Below the pieces are notes generated by a model. It was not told the origin of the DNA, searched no databases, and saw only the letters and a program-made list of their open reading frames with translations. DNA of 64,000 nt, taken from Terrimesophilobacter sp044464485 (GTDB lineage Bacteria > Actinomycetota > Actinomycetes > Actinomycetales > Microbacteriaceae). The translations under genes were made by a program, and so were the position numbers. Positions 32,757-48,196 of this stretch are shown piece by piece; position 1 is the stretch's first letter; every line of letters starts with the position of its first letter. The stretch spans positions 12,453 to 76,452 of the forward strand of contig JBIQLG010000010.1 in the NCBI GenBank assembly GCA_044464485.1, read 5' to 3'.

Positions 32757-33313
32757 CACGCATCCACTCGTTCGACGCGTTGGCGGCGAAACAGGCCGCG
32801 GCCGGCCATGAAAATGCCGGCCCACGTGGCCACTGCCCCCAGCACGAGAGTCCCCACTCCGTAGACTGCCGCCAGCGCGAGCTGCCCGCTCTCGCCGAGT
32901 TGGATGATGTCGAGCGCGAGCTCTGCGTAACTGGTGAACGCACCGAGGAAGCCGACCCCCACAAGCAGTCGAAGCGTGCGCCTCCTCGGTGTCTCCTGCC
33001 CTGCGGAAAGCGACTGCAGGAGCGCACCCAACAGAAACGGGCCGAGAATATTGGCCGTCGCGGTTCCCGCAGAGAGACCGTCCCATGCGGGACTCACCTG
33101 CACGAGGCCGAACCGCGCGAGTGAGCCCGCTGCTCCGCCGAGAGCCGCGAGCCACAGGTCGGTCGGGCGGAGTCGGATGACCACCGGCACACCGACGACC
33201 GTGCGCGACACCTCGATGTCGCTGTTCATCGGGAGCAGCACGCGCGACCGGCGCCACAGCCTCGCTATCAGGTTCCAGCGACCCCGCGCGGGAGTCTCAT
33301 CCAGTTCGGGCAT
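32756..33313 (-). CDS. crcB: Fluoride channel CrcB/FluC, first subunit (extended N terminus)
   Basis: 185 residues. An N-terminal hydrophilic extension of about 60 residues precedes a standard four-helix FluC domain: GGAAGSLARFGL, ATANILGPFLLGAL and GFLGAFTSYAELALD. The start could be the ATG at 33313 or a later one (MNSDIEV); the extension would then be shorter. It pairs with the second FluC gene, with which it shares one base. It lies 5 bases after the lipoprotein dehydrogenase stop, so it may be co-transcribed with it. Confidence 0.88.
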   Translation of the reverse strand: MPELDETPARGRWNLIARLWRRSRVLLPMNSDIEVSRTVVGVPVVIRLRPTDLWLAALGGAAGSLARFGLVQVSPAWDGLSAGTATANILGPFLLGALLQSLSAGQETPRRRTLRLLVGVGFLGAFTSYAELALDIIQLGESGQLALAAVYGVGTLVLGAVATWAGIFMAGRGLFRRQRVERVDA

Positions 33314-33318
33314 CGGCG

Positions 33319-34458
33319 TCAGCCCTCGTTGAGCGGAACAAGATGAATCTGCAGCACCTTGTCGTCGCCTTCTCGCGGGCTGCCCCGCCCATCCGTGTTG
33401 TTGGTGAGCACCCAGAGGTCCCCGGCCGGACTCGCAACGGCGTCCCGAAGACGTCCGAATTCGCCGGTAAACCACGCCTGGGAGTCCGGCTGAGCACCCT
33501 CACCGGCCCCCGGGTAAATCGCCCACAGCCGTGCGCCCCGGAGTGCCGCCATGAAGAATGTTCCGCGAACGAAGGCCAGCCCGCTCGGACTTGCCTCCGA
33601 CGTGGACCATTGCAGCACAGGATCCACAAATCCGGCTTTGCCGCCCATGCCTTCCACGAGGGGCCACCCGTAGTTGCGGCCCGCCTCGATGCGGTTGAAT
33701 TCATCCCACGTGTTCTGCCCGAACTCGGATGCCCACAATTGCCCGTCCGAATCCCAGGCGAGTCCCTGCGGATTGCGATGGCCGAGCGTATACACGAGCG
33801 ACCCCGGGAACGGGTTGTCGGCAGGAACACTGCCGTCGAGGTTCATGCGAAGAATTTTGCCGTTGAGCGACGCCAGATCCTGAGAACGCTGCGGATCGCC
33901 GGCATCGCCCACCGTCGCATACAACTTCCCGTCGGGGCCGATGGCAATCCGGCCGCCATTGTGATTGCCGGCCTTCGCGAGACCGGTGAGGATCGGCTTC
34001 GGCGCGCCAAGCTCATAGTTTCCCGCCGAACCGCGGAGCGGCATCCGGACGATTCGATTGTCCGTTTCGGACGTGAAGTAGGCGAAGAGCGTGGTGCCGT
34101 TGCCGTCCTCGACAACGGCGAGACCCAGCAGGCCACCCTCACCGCCATGCGCAACACCCGAAATCGTGTCCACCGTGCGGACTGCACCGTCCGCCGTGAG
34201 CTCGACGACTTTCGCGGTATCTCGCTCGCTGATGAGAGCCGAGCCCGAGTGAAGCGGAACGATGGACCAGGGCGACGTGAGGTCGGTCGCGAGCACGGTG
34301 GGCGCGCCCGCGGGAGTGACCGGTCCGACCCCGGTGCCGAGAGTCGCAGAGGGCAACGGAGTGCGGTTGGGAATCGCGGTTTCCGAAGGGCTGCTGCAAC
34401 CGGCGAGCGCGAGCGCAGCGATGGCGGTTGCCATCACGAGCGCGCGCGCTTTTCTCAC
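33319..34458 (-). CDS. PQQ-dependent sugar dehydrogenase-like (glucose/sorbosone dehydrogenase) lipoprotein
   Basis: 379 residues. A signal peptide ends in the lipobox LALAGC. The six-bladed beta-propeller follows, with family blocks SPWSIVPLHSGSALISERD, GGEGGLLGLAV, HNGGRIAIGPDGKLYATVGDAGD and HRNPQGLAWD. The GTG at 34458 is preferred because AGGAG lies 10 bases before it and the signal peptide then has a short charged N terminus; a GTG at 34485 is possible. Probably acts outside the membrane on an aldose. Cofactor binding is assumed from the family; many actinobacterial members are uncharacterised. Confidence 0.88.
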   Translation of the reverse strand: MRKARALVMATAIAALALAGCSSPSETAIPNRTPLPSATLGTGVGPVTPAGAPTVLATDLTSPWSIVPLHSGSALISERDTAKVVELTADGAVRTVDTISGVAHGGEGGLLGLAVVEDGNGTTLFAYFTSETDNRIVRMPLRGSAGNYELGAPKPILTGLAKAGNHNGGRIAIGPDGKLYATVGDAGDPQRSQDLASLNGKILRMNLDGSVPADNPFPGSLVYTLGHRNPQGLAWDSDGQLWASEFGQNTWDEFNRIEAGRNYGWPLVEGMGGKAGFVDPVLQWSTSEASPSGLAFVRGTFFMAALRGARLWAIYPGAGEGAQPDSQAWFTGEFGRLRDAVASPAGDLWVLTNNTDGRGSPREGDDKVLQIHLVPLNEG

Positions 34459-34535
34459 ACCCCCATCATTCTCCTGATCGCCCACGATTCCTAAAACCCG
34501 AACAATTCCTGAAACCCGCTCGATGGGATTCCGTG

Positions 34536-35387
34536 TTACGGGCGCTGGGTGAAGATCCCTGCGGAGGGGAGCGGCGAGGCTACGGCCGTCGCATCCGTCA
34601 CCACTGCGGCCCCCGCTATCCAGTCGACGAGTTCTTTGCCGGCCAGCACCTTGGCCGGGTGTGGTCCACCCGCGAGCAGTCGCGGGATCCAGTCGAGCGG
34701 CAGCGGTTCGGGTGAGCCGGCGAGCACGACGTTGCCGAATCGCCGCCCTTTCAACACCTGCGTTTCGGCAAGTGCCGCGACGTCGTTGACGGCGGATGCC
34801 AGAGTGGCCGTCTGCGCGCGTGCGAACGTCAGGCCGGGCCCGTCCGCAATGTTCACGAGCACCACGCCGTCGTGGGCGAGCACGGATACCGCCTCCCGAT
34901 AGAACTCGGCACTTGTAACGTGGGCTGGAGTTCTCGCACCGGCGAAAATGTCGATCACGAGAAGGTCGACCGTGCCGAGAATTCCCGCGGGCAATCGACT
35001 CAGCACGTCGCGTGCGTCCCCGTACCGAACGCGGATGGCCGCGTGTTTCGACCAGGGAAGCTCGGCGCGCACGAGGTCGATGAGGTCGCGCTCCAGTTCG
35101 ATGACCTGTTGCCGGGAACCGGGTCTGGTCGCTTCGATGTAGCGGGGCAGGGTGAGGGCGCCGCCGCCGAGGTGAACTGCCGTGAGCGGTTCGCCGGGTA
35201 TTTTCAGCTGGTCGATGACGAGGCCCATACGTTGGATGTACTCGAAAAAGAGCTGCGACGGGTCACCGAGGTTCACGTGCGACTGCGGCGTGCCGTCGAC
35301 GACGAGGGTGAAGGAACCGGGCACCCAGCGGTCTGCCTCGATGACGGCGCGATACCCGCTGCCCTTGAGCACCACAGAAGGATTCAC
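34536..35387 (-). CDS. Spermidine synthase-like methyltransferase-fold protein
   Basis: 283 residues. The Rossmann nucleotide site is VHLGGGALTLPRY, followed by an acidic strand end (VIELERDLIDLV), an RYGDARDVL block and a VIDIF strand. This is the spermine/spermidine-synthase fold, but whether it transfers an aminopropyl group is not clear. Start choice is uncertain: GTG codons at 35411, 35393 and 35387 are in frame. The last is chosen because GGGA precedes it and because earlier starts leave almost no room before the divergent ureohydrolase gene. Confidence 0.82.
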   Translation of the reverse strand: MNPSVVLKGSGYRAVIEADRWVPGSFTLVVDGTPQSHVNLGDPSQLFFEYIQRMGLVIDQLKIPGEPLTAVHLGGGALTLPRYIEATRPGSRQQVIELERDLIDLVRAELPWSKHAAIRVRYGDARDVLSRLPAGILGTVDLLVIDIFAGARTPAHVTSAEFYREAVSVLAHDGVVLVNIADGPGLTFARAQTATLASAVNDVAALAETQVLKGRRFGNVVLAGSPEPLPLDWIPRLLAGGPHPAKVLAGKELVDWIAGAAVVTDATAVASPLPSAGIFTQRP

Positions 35388-35418
35388 GTCCACATCCCGA
35401 CACTGCCACACTGGAGGA

Positions 35419-36423
35419 ATGAACGCACCAAAACGTGAACTCCCGCCCGGAATGAGGGCTCAGCTCGATGCCTCTTCTTTCCAGGGTCCGGCAACCTTCG
35501 GCATGCGCCCGTTGCTGACCGAGCCGGAACAGCTTGATGAGTGGCAGCCGGATGTCGCGATCGTCGGGGCACCGTGGGATGACAGCACGACCAACCGCCC
35601 CGGTGCGCGATTCGGGCCGAGGGCTCTGCGCGCAAACGCCTACGACCCTGGCACGTACCATCTCGACCTCCAGGTCGAAATGTTCGAACACCTCGAGGTG
35701 ATCGACTACGGCGATGCCATCATGAGTCACGGCATGTGGGAACCCTCGAAGGCAGCTATTCACGCGCGTGTGAGCGAGATTGCCAGCCGCGGCATCATCC
35801 CGATCATTCTCGGCGGCGACCATTCGATCACGTGGCCGGCCGCTACCGCGGTCGCGGAGCACCACGGATTCGGAAAGGTCGGCATGATCCACTTCGACGC
35901 TCATGCGGACACCGCAGAGCACATCGACGGAAATCTGGCGAGCCACGGATCCCCCATGCGCAGGCTCATCGAGTCGGGGGCCATTCCCGGCCACAACTTC
36001 ATCCAGGTCGGCCTACGCGGCTACTGGCCCGGCGAGGAAGACCAGAAGTGGATGCGTGATAACGGCCTTCGCCACCACACCATGCAGGAGATCTGGGAGC
36101 GCGGTGCGAAGGACGTGATGAAGGATGTCATCGCGGAGGCTCTCGATGGCACGGAAGCCATCTACCTCTCCATCGACATTGACGTGCTCGACCCCGGATT
36201 CGCCCCCGCGACCGGCACCCCGGCTCCCGGCGGCTTCGCGCCCATCGACTTGCTCCGCGTCGTGCGCCAGATCGTGCTCGATACGAATGTCGTGGCGATG
36301 GACGTCATGGAAGTGGCTCCCGCGTACGACCACGCCGATATCACCGTCAATAATGCGCACGGCCTCATTTGGGAGGCGCTCGCCGCGATGGCCGTCAAGA
36401 ACAAACGCGCAGGGAGTCAATAG
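35419..36423 (+). CDS. speB: Agmatinase / guanidinobutyrase-type ureohydrolase
   Basis: 334 residues of the arginase fold. The binuclear Mn site is intact: GGDHSITWP, HFDAHADT and SIDIDVLDP. It hydrolyses a guanidino compound (agmatine or guanidinobutyrate) to urea plus an amine. GGAGG lies only one base before the ATG at 35419, too close for normal use. The ATG at 35452 has no ribosome site, so the start is uncertain by 11 codons. The APC permease 181 bases downstream may import the substrate or export the product. The spermidine-synthase-like gene is divergent. Confidence 0.88.
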   Translation: MNAPKRELPPGMRAQLDASSFQGPATFGMRPLLTEPEQLDEWQPDVAIVGAPWDDSTTNRPGARFGPRALRANAYDPGTYHLDLQVEMFEHLEVIDYGDAIMSHGMWEPSKAAIHARVSEIASRGIIPIILGGDHSITWPAATAVAEHHGFGKVGMIHFDAHADTAEHIDGNLASHGSPMRRLIESGAIPGHNFIQVGLRGYWPGEEDQKWMRDNGLRHHTMQEIWERGAKDVMKDVIAEALDGTEAIYLSIDIDVLDPGFAPATGTPAPGGFAPIDLLRVVRQIVLDTNVVAMDVMEVAPAYDHADITVNNAHGLIWEALAAMAVKNKRAGSQ

Positions 36424-36604
36424 CGGCGTTGACTGCATAGTAGTTTTCTTCGAGCAGGCTCGAAAAAGTCTATGCGCGTGCTGTTAATTTTCGCGCCCCT
36501 TTGCGTCGCAGGTGTAGTCCAGAAAGTGAGCACCGAAGCCGAACGTCACGGGTGGATCCCGCGATCCCGCTCCGGCGTCCAGCCTGCACGCAAAGGAGAC
36601 GAGG

Positions 36605-38305
36605 ATGTCCACTCTTACTTCAGATCACAAACTGGGCCGACCAGTGGTCAAACTCAAGCGCCATGTCGGCCCGGTCGGCCTCCTGTTCGCGGCAATCGGG
36701 TCGATTATCGGATCCGGCTGGTTATTCGGCGCGTTCAATGCCTCGGCTATTGCCGGACCGGCGGCGATTTTCTCGTGGCTCATTGCGGGCGTCATGATCA
36801 TTCTGATCGGCTTGACGTACGCGGAACTCGGGCCGATGTTCCCCATTTCGGGCGGCGTGGTTCGCTATCCGCACATGGCTTGGGGCTCGTTCGGCAGCTA
36901 CACGATGGGCTGGATCACCTGGATCGCCTCGGCAGCCGTGCCCGCGATCGAAGTGGAAGCCGCCTTGACGTATGGAACCAAGTACGCGCCATTCACCGTT
37001 CTGGCGGTGGAGAAGAACGGCCCGTCCGCGCACGTGTTGACACCGCTGGGTATGGTTGTGGCGATCATCCTGCTGGCGCTGTTCGTGGTCATCAACTATT
37101 TCGGTGTGCGCCTGTTCGCGCAGATCAACAACGTTCTCGTGTGGTGGAAAATCTTCGTCGTCGCACTCGTGATCGTCGTGTTCATCGTTTCGGCGCTGAC
37201 GGTGTCCAGTTCGCAGGCATGGGGGAACTTCTCGTCAAAGGGCTTCGCGCCTCAGGGGTTCTCGGGCATTTTCGTCGCCATTGCGACCGCCGGAATCACG
37301 TTCTCGTTCCTCGGCTTCCGACAGGGCATCGAGCTGGCGGGTGAAACCACGAATCCCAAACGCAACATTCCGCTCGCCGTCATCGGCTCCGTGGGGATCA
37401 CGGCCATCATGTATGCGCTGCTGCAGATCGCGTTCACCATGATGGTGCCGGCAAGCGCGCTCGAACACGGCGGATGGGCCGGGCTGGCATTCAAGAACGA
37501 TTTCGGTCCGCTTGCCGCCCTTGCGCTCATCAGCGGCCTCGCGTGGCTGGCATACGTGCTGTATTTCGATGCGATCATCTCTCCGCTCGACACCGGACTC
37601 ATTTACACGACGGTGACGTCGCGAGTCTCCTACGCTGTCGGCCACAATGGCAATGGACCGCGGTGGCTGGCTACCAACAACAAGTACGGGGTACCGGTCT
37701 GGAGCCTCATCCTGTCGTTCTTCGTGAGTATTCTGCTGCTGCTGCCGTTCCCGAGCTGGCAGCAACTGGTCGGTTTCATCACGAGCGCCACCGTGCTCTC
37801 CTTTGGCACTGGGCCACTGGTCCTCGCGGTCATGCGCCGCAAGCAGCCGAATCGCCCGCGGCCATTCAAGCTGCCAGGCGGGGACATCATCCCGTTCCTG
37901 GCGTTCTATTGCACAAACATGATCGTGTACTGGGGAGGGTGGGCGACGAACTTCGATTTGATGATCGCGATTCTCATCGGCTACGTCTTCCTGATCATCT
38001 ACCAGATTGCGGCGCGAAACCGCGCGGACAAGCCTCCGCTTGACTTTGCGGCGAGCGCGTTCTGGGTGATTCCCTGGCTGGTCCTCATGTTCCTGGTCAG
38101 CTGGTTGTTCGACCCGTCGAGTCCCGTCGTCAAGGGGATGTTCTTCTGGATGTTCCTGATCAACGCCGTCATTGCTCTGGTTATCTACTACATAGCCGTG
38201 AAGTTCACTCTGCCGACCAGCACGATTGAAAAGTACATCGACATGACGATCGGGGAGTCCGAAGAAGAAGAGGCGACGCTCGTGGGAGGGCGGGTAGTCG
38301 GATGA
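36605..38305 (+). CDS. APC-family amino acid / polyamine permease
   Basis: 566 residues with about twelve membrane segments. The family's first-helix motif is AIGSIIGSGWLFG, where the unwound GSG binds the substrate's amino acid group. It is followed by TYAELGPMFPISGGVVRYP, and a central LGFRQGIELAGETTNPKRNIP. The ATG has AAAGGAGACGAGG before it. Near the ureohydrolase it may carry arginine, agmatine or a related compound; the sequence alone does not identify the substrate. The gap before it holds a TTCGAGC/GCTCGAA inverted repeat (36449-36464). Confidence 0.9.
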   Translation: MSTLTSDHKLGRPVVKLKRHVGPVGLLFAAIGSIIGSGWLFGAFNASAIAGPAAIFSWLIAGVMIILIGLTYAELGPMFPISGGVVRYPHMAWGSFGSYTMGWITWIASAAVPAIEVEAALTYGTKYAPFTVLAVEKNGPSAHVLTPLGMVVAIILLALFVVINYFGVRLFAQINNVLVWWKIFVVALVIVVFIVSALTVSSSQAWGNFSSKGFAPQGFSGIFVAIATAGITFSFLGFRQGIELAGETTNPKRNIPLAVIGSVGITAIMYALLQIAFTMMVPASALEHGGWAGLAFKNDFGPLAALALISGLAWLAYVLYFDAIISPLDTGLIYTTVTSRVSYAVGHNGNGPRWLATNNKYGVPVWSLILSFFVSILLLLPFPSWQQLVGFITSATVLSFGTGPLVLAVMRRKQPNRPRPFKLPGGDIIPFLAFYCTNMIVYWGGWATNFDLMIAILIGYVFLIIYQIAARNRADKPPLDFAASAFWVIPWLVLMFLVSWLFDPSSPVVKGMFFWMFLINAVIALVIYYIAVKFTLPTSTIEKYIDMTIGESEEEEATLVGGRVVG

Positions 38306-38441
38306 CGCTGCGATGCGCCGGAGCTACGCCGACGGGCGTTCTCCCCTTCGCGCGTTCGCGCCGAGGCGGACGGCTACCGGCCCGCCGCCGCGAGGGAAGG
38401 GCAACTTATATCGCATCCGTCAAATCTGGTCAAGAATTAAG
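38306..38441. other. Non-coding gap upstream of the rpoB promoter
   Basis: No gene is seen. The sequence is rich in short G+C runs (a GCGTTCGCGCCGAGGCGG area), with no clear terminator for the APC permease gene. AT-richer sequence begins at about 38401, leading into the rpoB promoter. Confidence 0.5.
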
Positions 38442-38470
38442 TAGACATGTCGCGAAAATAGTCCTATAGT
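38442..38470 (+). promoter_or_regulatory. Probable rpoB promoter
   Basis: TAGACA (38442-38447), a 17-base spacer and TATAGT (38465-38470) fit the housekeeping promoter pattern, one base off consensus in the -35 and two in the -10. This gives an rpoB leader of about 170 bases, which contains a hairpin at the ribosome site. Confidence 0.55.
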
Positions 38471-38611
38471 TGTTCCTTGCGCTCCTAGATTCTCCCTGCC
38501 TTCATATTGCGGTTGGCCGTGCGTTCCTGAACACGCTTTCGTTTCCAAGCACAATTCAGCGAAAACGCTTCATGGGTTCTGGTGAGACGTAAGCCCACAT
38601 ATCACCGACTG

Positions 38612-38640
38612 TAACCGGCCATGACGGCCACCGGAGGTTA
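38612..38640 (+). promoter_or_regulatory. Hairpin overlapping the rpoB ribosome binding site
   Basis: TAACC (38612-38616) can pair with GGTTA (38636-38640), and GGCC (38617-38620) with GGCC (38626-38629). The right arm overlaps GGAGG (38633-38637), the Shine-Dalgarno for the TTG start at 38646. Partial hiding of the ribosome site is therefore possible. Confidence 0.35.
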
Positions 38641-38645
38641 TTTCC

Positions 38646-42149
<3,504 letters not shown>

Positions 42150-42196
42150 GCCCCGGCCATCAACGACTCACGAAGATTTAGGCATTAGGAGAAAAA

Positions 42197-46075
<3,879 letters not shown>

Positions 46076-46104
46076 ACGCTCCCTGAGCACCGTCCTGAGT
46101 TGGG

Positions 46105-46137
46105 CGAAGGGCCTCCGTTACCCGCGGGGGCCCTTCG
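46105..46137 (+). terminator. Hairpin terminator after rpoC
   Basis: CGAAGGGCC (46105-46113) pairs exactly with GGCCCTTCG (46129-46137) around a 15-base loop. No U-tract follows, as is usual for high-G+C terminators. It probably ends the rpoBC transcript. Confidence 0.6.
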
Positions 46138-46138
46138 G

Positions 46139-46200
46139 TCCGTCTCGAAGGGGGATCGCGTAGCGATCAACTCGAAGGGAACGCGCCGTCTGCGACGGCG
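46139..46200. repeat. REP-like intergenic element, copy 1
   Basis: Contains CCGTCTCGAAGGG, then GATCGC-GTA-GCGATC (46154-46168), then CTCGAA, and a CGCCGTC/GACGGCG hairpin (46184-46200). The first three blocks are shared with 61591-61674. This looks like a short palindromic element scattered between genes. Confidence 0.5.
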
Positions 46201-46495
46201 ACAGGCGTAGCGCGAAGCGCGCCGCGATGGCCTGGCCGACTCCGCCCCAACCATGACGGCCATTGTTTCTCATGCCGCCGAACGTTCGCCGGCATAAGCT
46301 ACACACCGCGTCATGGTCAAACTCCTCTGGAGGGCTAACGTTGCCCTGCGTCGCTCCGACTCGCTATACCCCCCGATAGCGGGTATGGCGTGCAGCGACA
46401 CGGCAAGTTAGATTTGCAATTCGACGCCAATATTCTCTTGCACCCGAAGTAAGCGAAGTGGCGTCGTCGGGGGAACAACTTTAGGGGGGAGTTCC
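46201..46495. other. Intergenic region between rpoC and the pilus locus
   Basis: No gene is seen. It begins with further short G+C palindromes (GCGC-GAA-GCGC area). The second half is mixed and must hold the pilus-locus promoter, but no well-spaced -35/-10 pair could be assigned. TTAGGGGGGAG before the GTG at 46496 is the ribosome site. Confidence 0.5.
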
Positions 46496-48166
46496 GTGGC
46501 TTCATTGACTGAGATTCTGATCTTGCGTGGCGTCATGCCGATCGAGAGTCTTGACACAATGCCCGGTGGCTGGGGCGAGGAAGAAGTTTCCGTTCGCGCC
46601 CTCATCGACCAGGGCGTACTTACAGAAGCTCAGGTAGCATCCGCGCGCGCGGCCCAGGCGGGTCTGCCCTTCGTGGAACTACTGGAATACCCGGTCGATC
46701 GCACTGCAGTATCTCTTGTCGCGGCATCGCTGTGCCGTCGTCACGAAGTGTTGCCGATTGCCATGAGTGAGGACTCCCTAACTCTTGCCATGGTAGACCC
46801 AGGGAACGTCTTCGCCATAGACGACGTGCGTGCAGCCACGCGACTTCAGATCCATCTTGTTGTTGCCGAGCGCAGCGACCTGATCAGTGCGATCGACCGC
46901 TTCCACCGTGCGGATGGTGAACTCAGCGACCTTACCTCCGAACTCGAGGAGGAGAGCGCGGGCACTGATCTTGCGCTCGCCGGTCAGCAGGAGGCGCAGC
47001 AGGACGATGCGCCCATCGTACGATTTGTGAACCTGCTCATCAGCCAGGCGATTCAGGACCGGGCATCCGACATCCACATCGAGCCGGCCGAACGCCAGAT
47101 GAACGTTCGCTATCGCATTGACGGCGTTTTGCACGAAATGCAGCAGGCGCCGAAGGCCATTCAGAACGGTGTCATTTCCAGGCTCAAAATCATGAGCGAC
47201 ATCGACATTGCCGAGCGGCGCAAACCGCAGGACGGCCGCATGTCGGTGAGTCACGGCGGTCGCAAGATCGACTTGCGTGTGGCGACCCTTCCCACCGTGT
47301 GGGGAGAAAAGGTTGTCATGCGTATTCTCGACAACTCGGAATCGACCATGTCGCTGAATGACCTGGCGATGCTCGACTACAACATGACGTCATTCCGCTC
47401 GTCGTTCGTCAAACCCTATGGAATGATCCTCGTGACCGGGCCTACCGGTTCCGGTAAGTCCACGACCCTGTACACGACACTTCACGCGGTAGCGAAACCC
47501 GAAATCAACGTCATCACTGTGGAAGACCCGGTCGAATACCGGATGCCGGGGATCAATCAGGTTCAGGTCAATCCGAAGGCGGGGCTCACCTTCGCCAGCG
47601 CCCTGAGATCCATTCTTCGTTCCGACCCGGATGTCGTTCTGATCGGTGAGATCCGCGATCAGGAGACCGCGCAGATCGCCGTGGAGGCGGCACTTACCGG
47701 CCACCTTGTGCTCTCGACACTGCACACCAACGATGCACCGAGTGCGATCACTCGATTGACCGAGATGGACATCGAACCGTTCCTGGTGGGCTCCGCTCTG
47801 GACTGTGTGGTTGCCCAGAGGCTCGCGCGTCGACTGTGCGATCGCTGCAAAGAGGCGTACCAGCCCAGCCAGGCCGAGCTCGCGCATTTGCGCGTCGGCT
47901 TCGACCCGAGCCAACCGCTTCCCACGCTGTTCCGAACGGTGGGGTGCCAAACCTGCTCGGGCACCGGTTATCGCGGACGCATCGCGGTTCACGAGGTGAT
48001 GCTCGTGACGGAAGAAATTGAACGTCTCGCCGTGGAACGAGCTTCGGCCGCGGAGATCGCACGATTGGCCCAGGCGCAGGGGATGATCCCGCTGCGAATG
48101 GATGGCTGGATGAAGGCTCAAATGGGCCTGACGTCCATTGAAGAGATTTTGCGAGTGGTCGCCTAG
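46496..48166 (+). CDS. pilB: Type IV pilus assembly ATPase PilB (GspE family)
   Basis: 556 residues. The N-terminal MshEN/T2SSE_N domain covers about residues 1-140 (LIDQGVLTEAQVASARAAQ). The ATPase domain has Walker A GPTGSGKS at 315-322, the Asp box and Walker B around DPDVVLIGEIRD, and a His box LSTLHTNDAPSAITRL. A tetracysteine zinc site is formed by CDRC and CQTC. It powers pilus extension in the cytoplasm. It starts at GTG 46496. First gene of the locus, followed by the retraction ATPase after 30 bases. Confidence 0.95.
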   Translation: MASLTEILILRGVMPIESLDTMPGGWGEEEVSVRALIDQGVLTEAQVASARAAQAGLPFVELLEYPVDRTAVSLVAASLCRRHEVLPIAMSEDSLTLAMVDPGNVFAIDDVRAATRLQIHLVVAERSDLISAIDRFHRADGELSDLTSELEEESAGTDLALAGQQEAQQDDAPIVRFVNLLISQAIQDRASDIHIEPAERQMNVRYRIDGVLHEMQQAPKAIQNGVISRLKIMSDIDIAERRKPQDGRMSVSHGGRKIDLRVATLPTVWGEKVVMRILDNSESTMSLNDLAMLDYNMTSFRSSFVKPYGMILVTGPTGSGKSTTLYTTLHAVAKPEINVITVEDPVEYRMPGINQVQVNPKAGLTFASALRSILRSDPDVVLIGEIRDQETAQIAVEAALTGHLVLSTLHTNDAPSAITRLTEMDIEPFLVGSALDCVVAQRLARRLCDRCKEAYQPSQAELAHLRVGFDPSQPLPTLFRTVGCQTCSGTGYRGRIAVHEVMLVTEEIERLAVERASAAEIARLAQAQGMIPLRMDGWMKAQMGLTSIEEILRVVA

Positions 48167-48196
48167 CCGGGCGGCAAGGTCCTGAGGGGGAACCTG

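Noticed and set aside
36449..36464. TTCGAGC-AG-GCTCGAA as terminator of the ureohydrolase gene
   Set aside because: The loop would be only 2 bases and the T and A runs are on the wrong sides for an intrinsic terminator in either direction.
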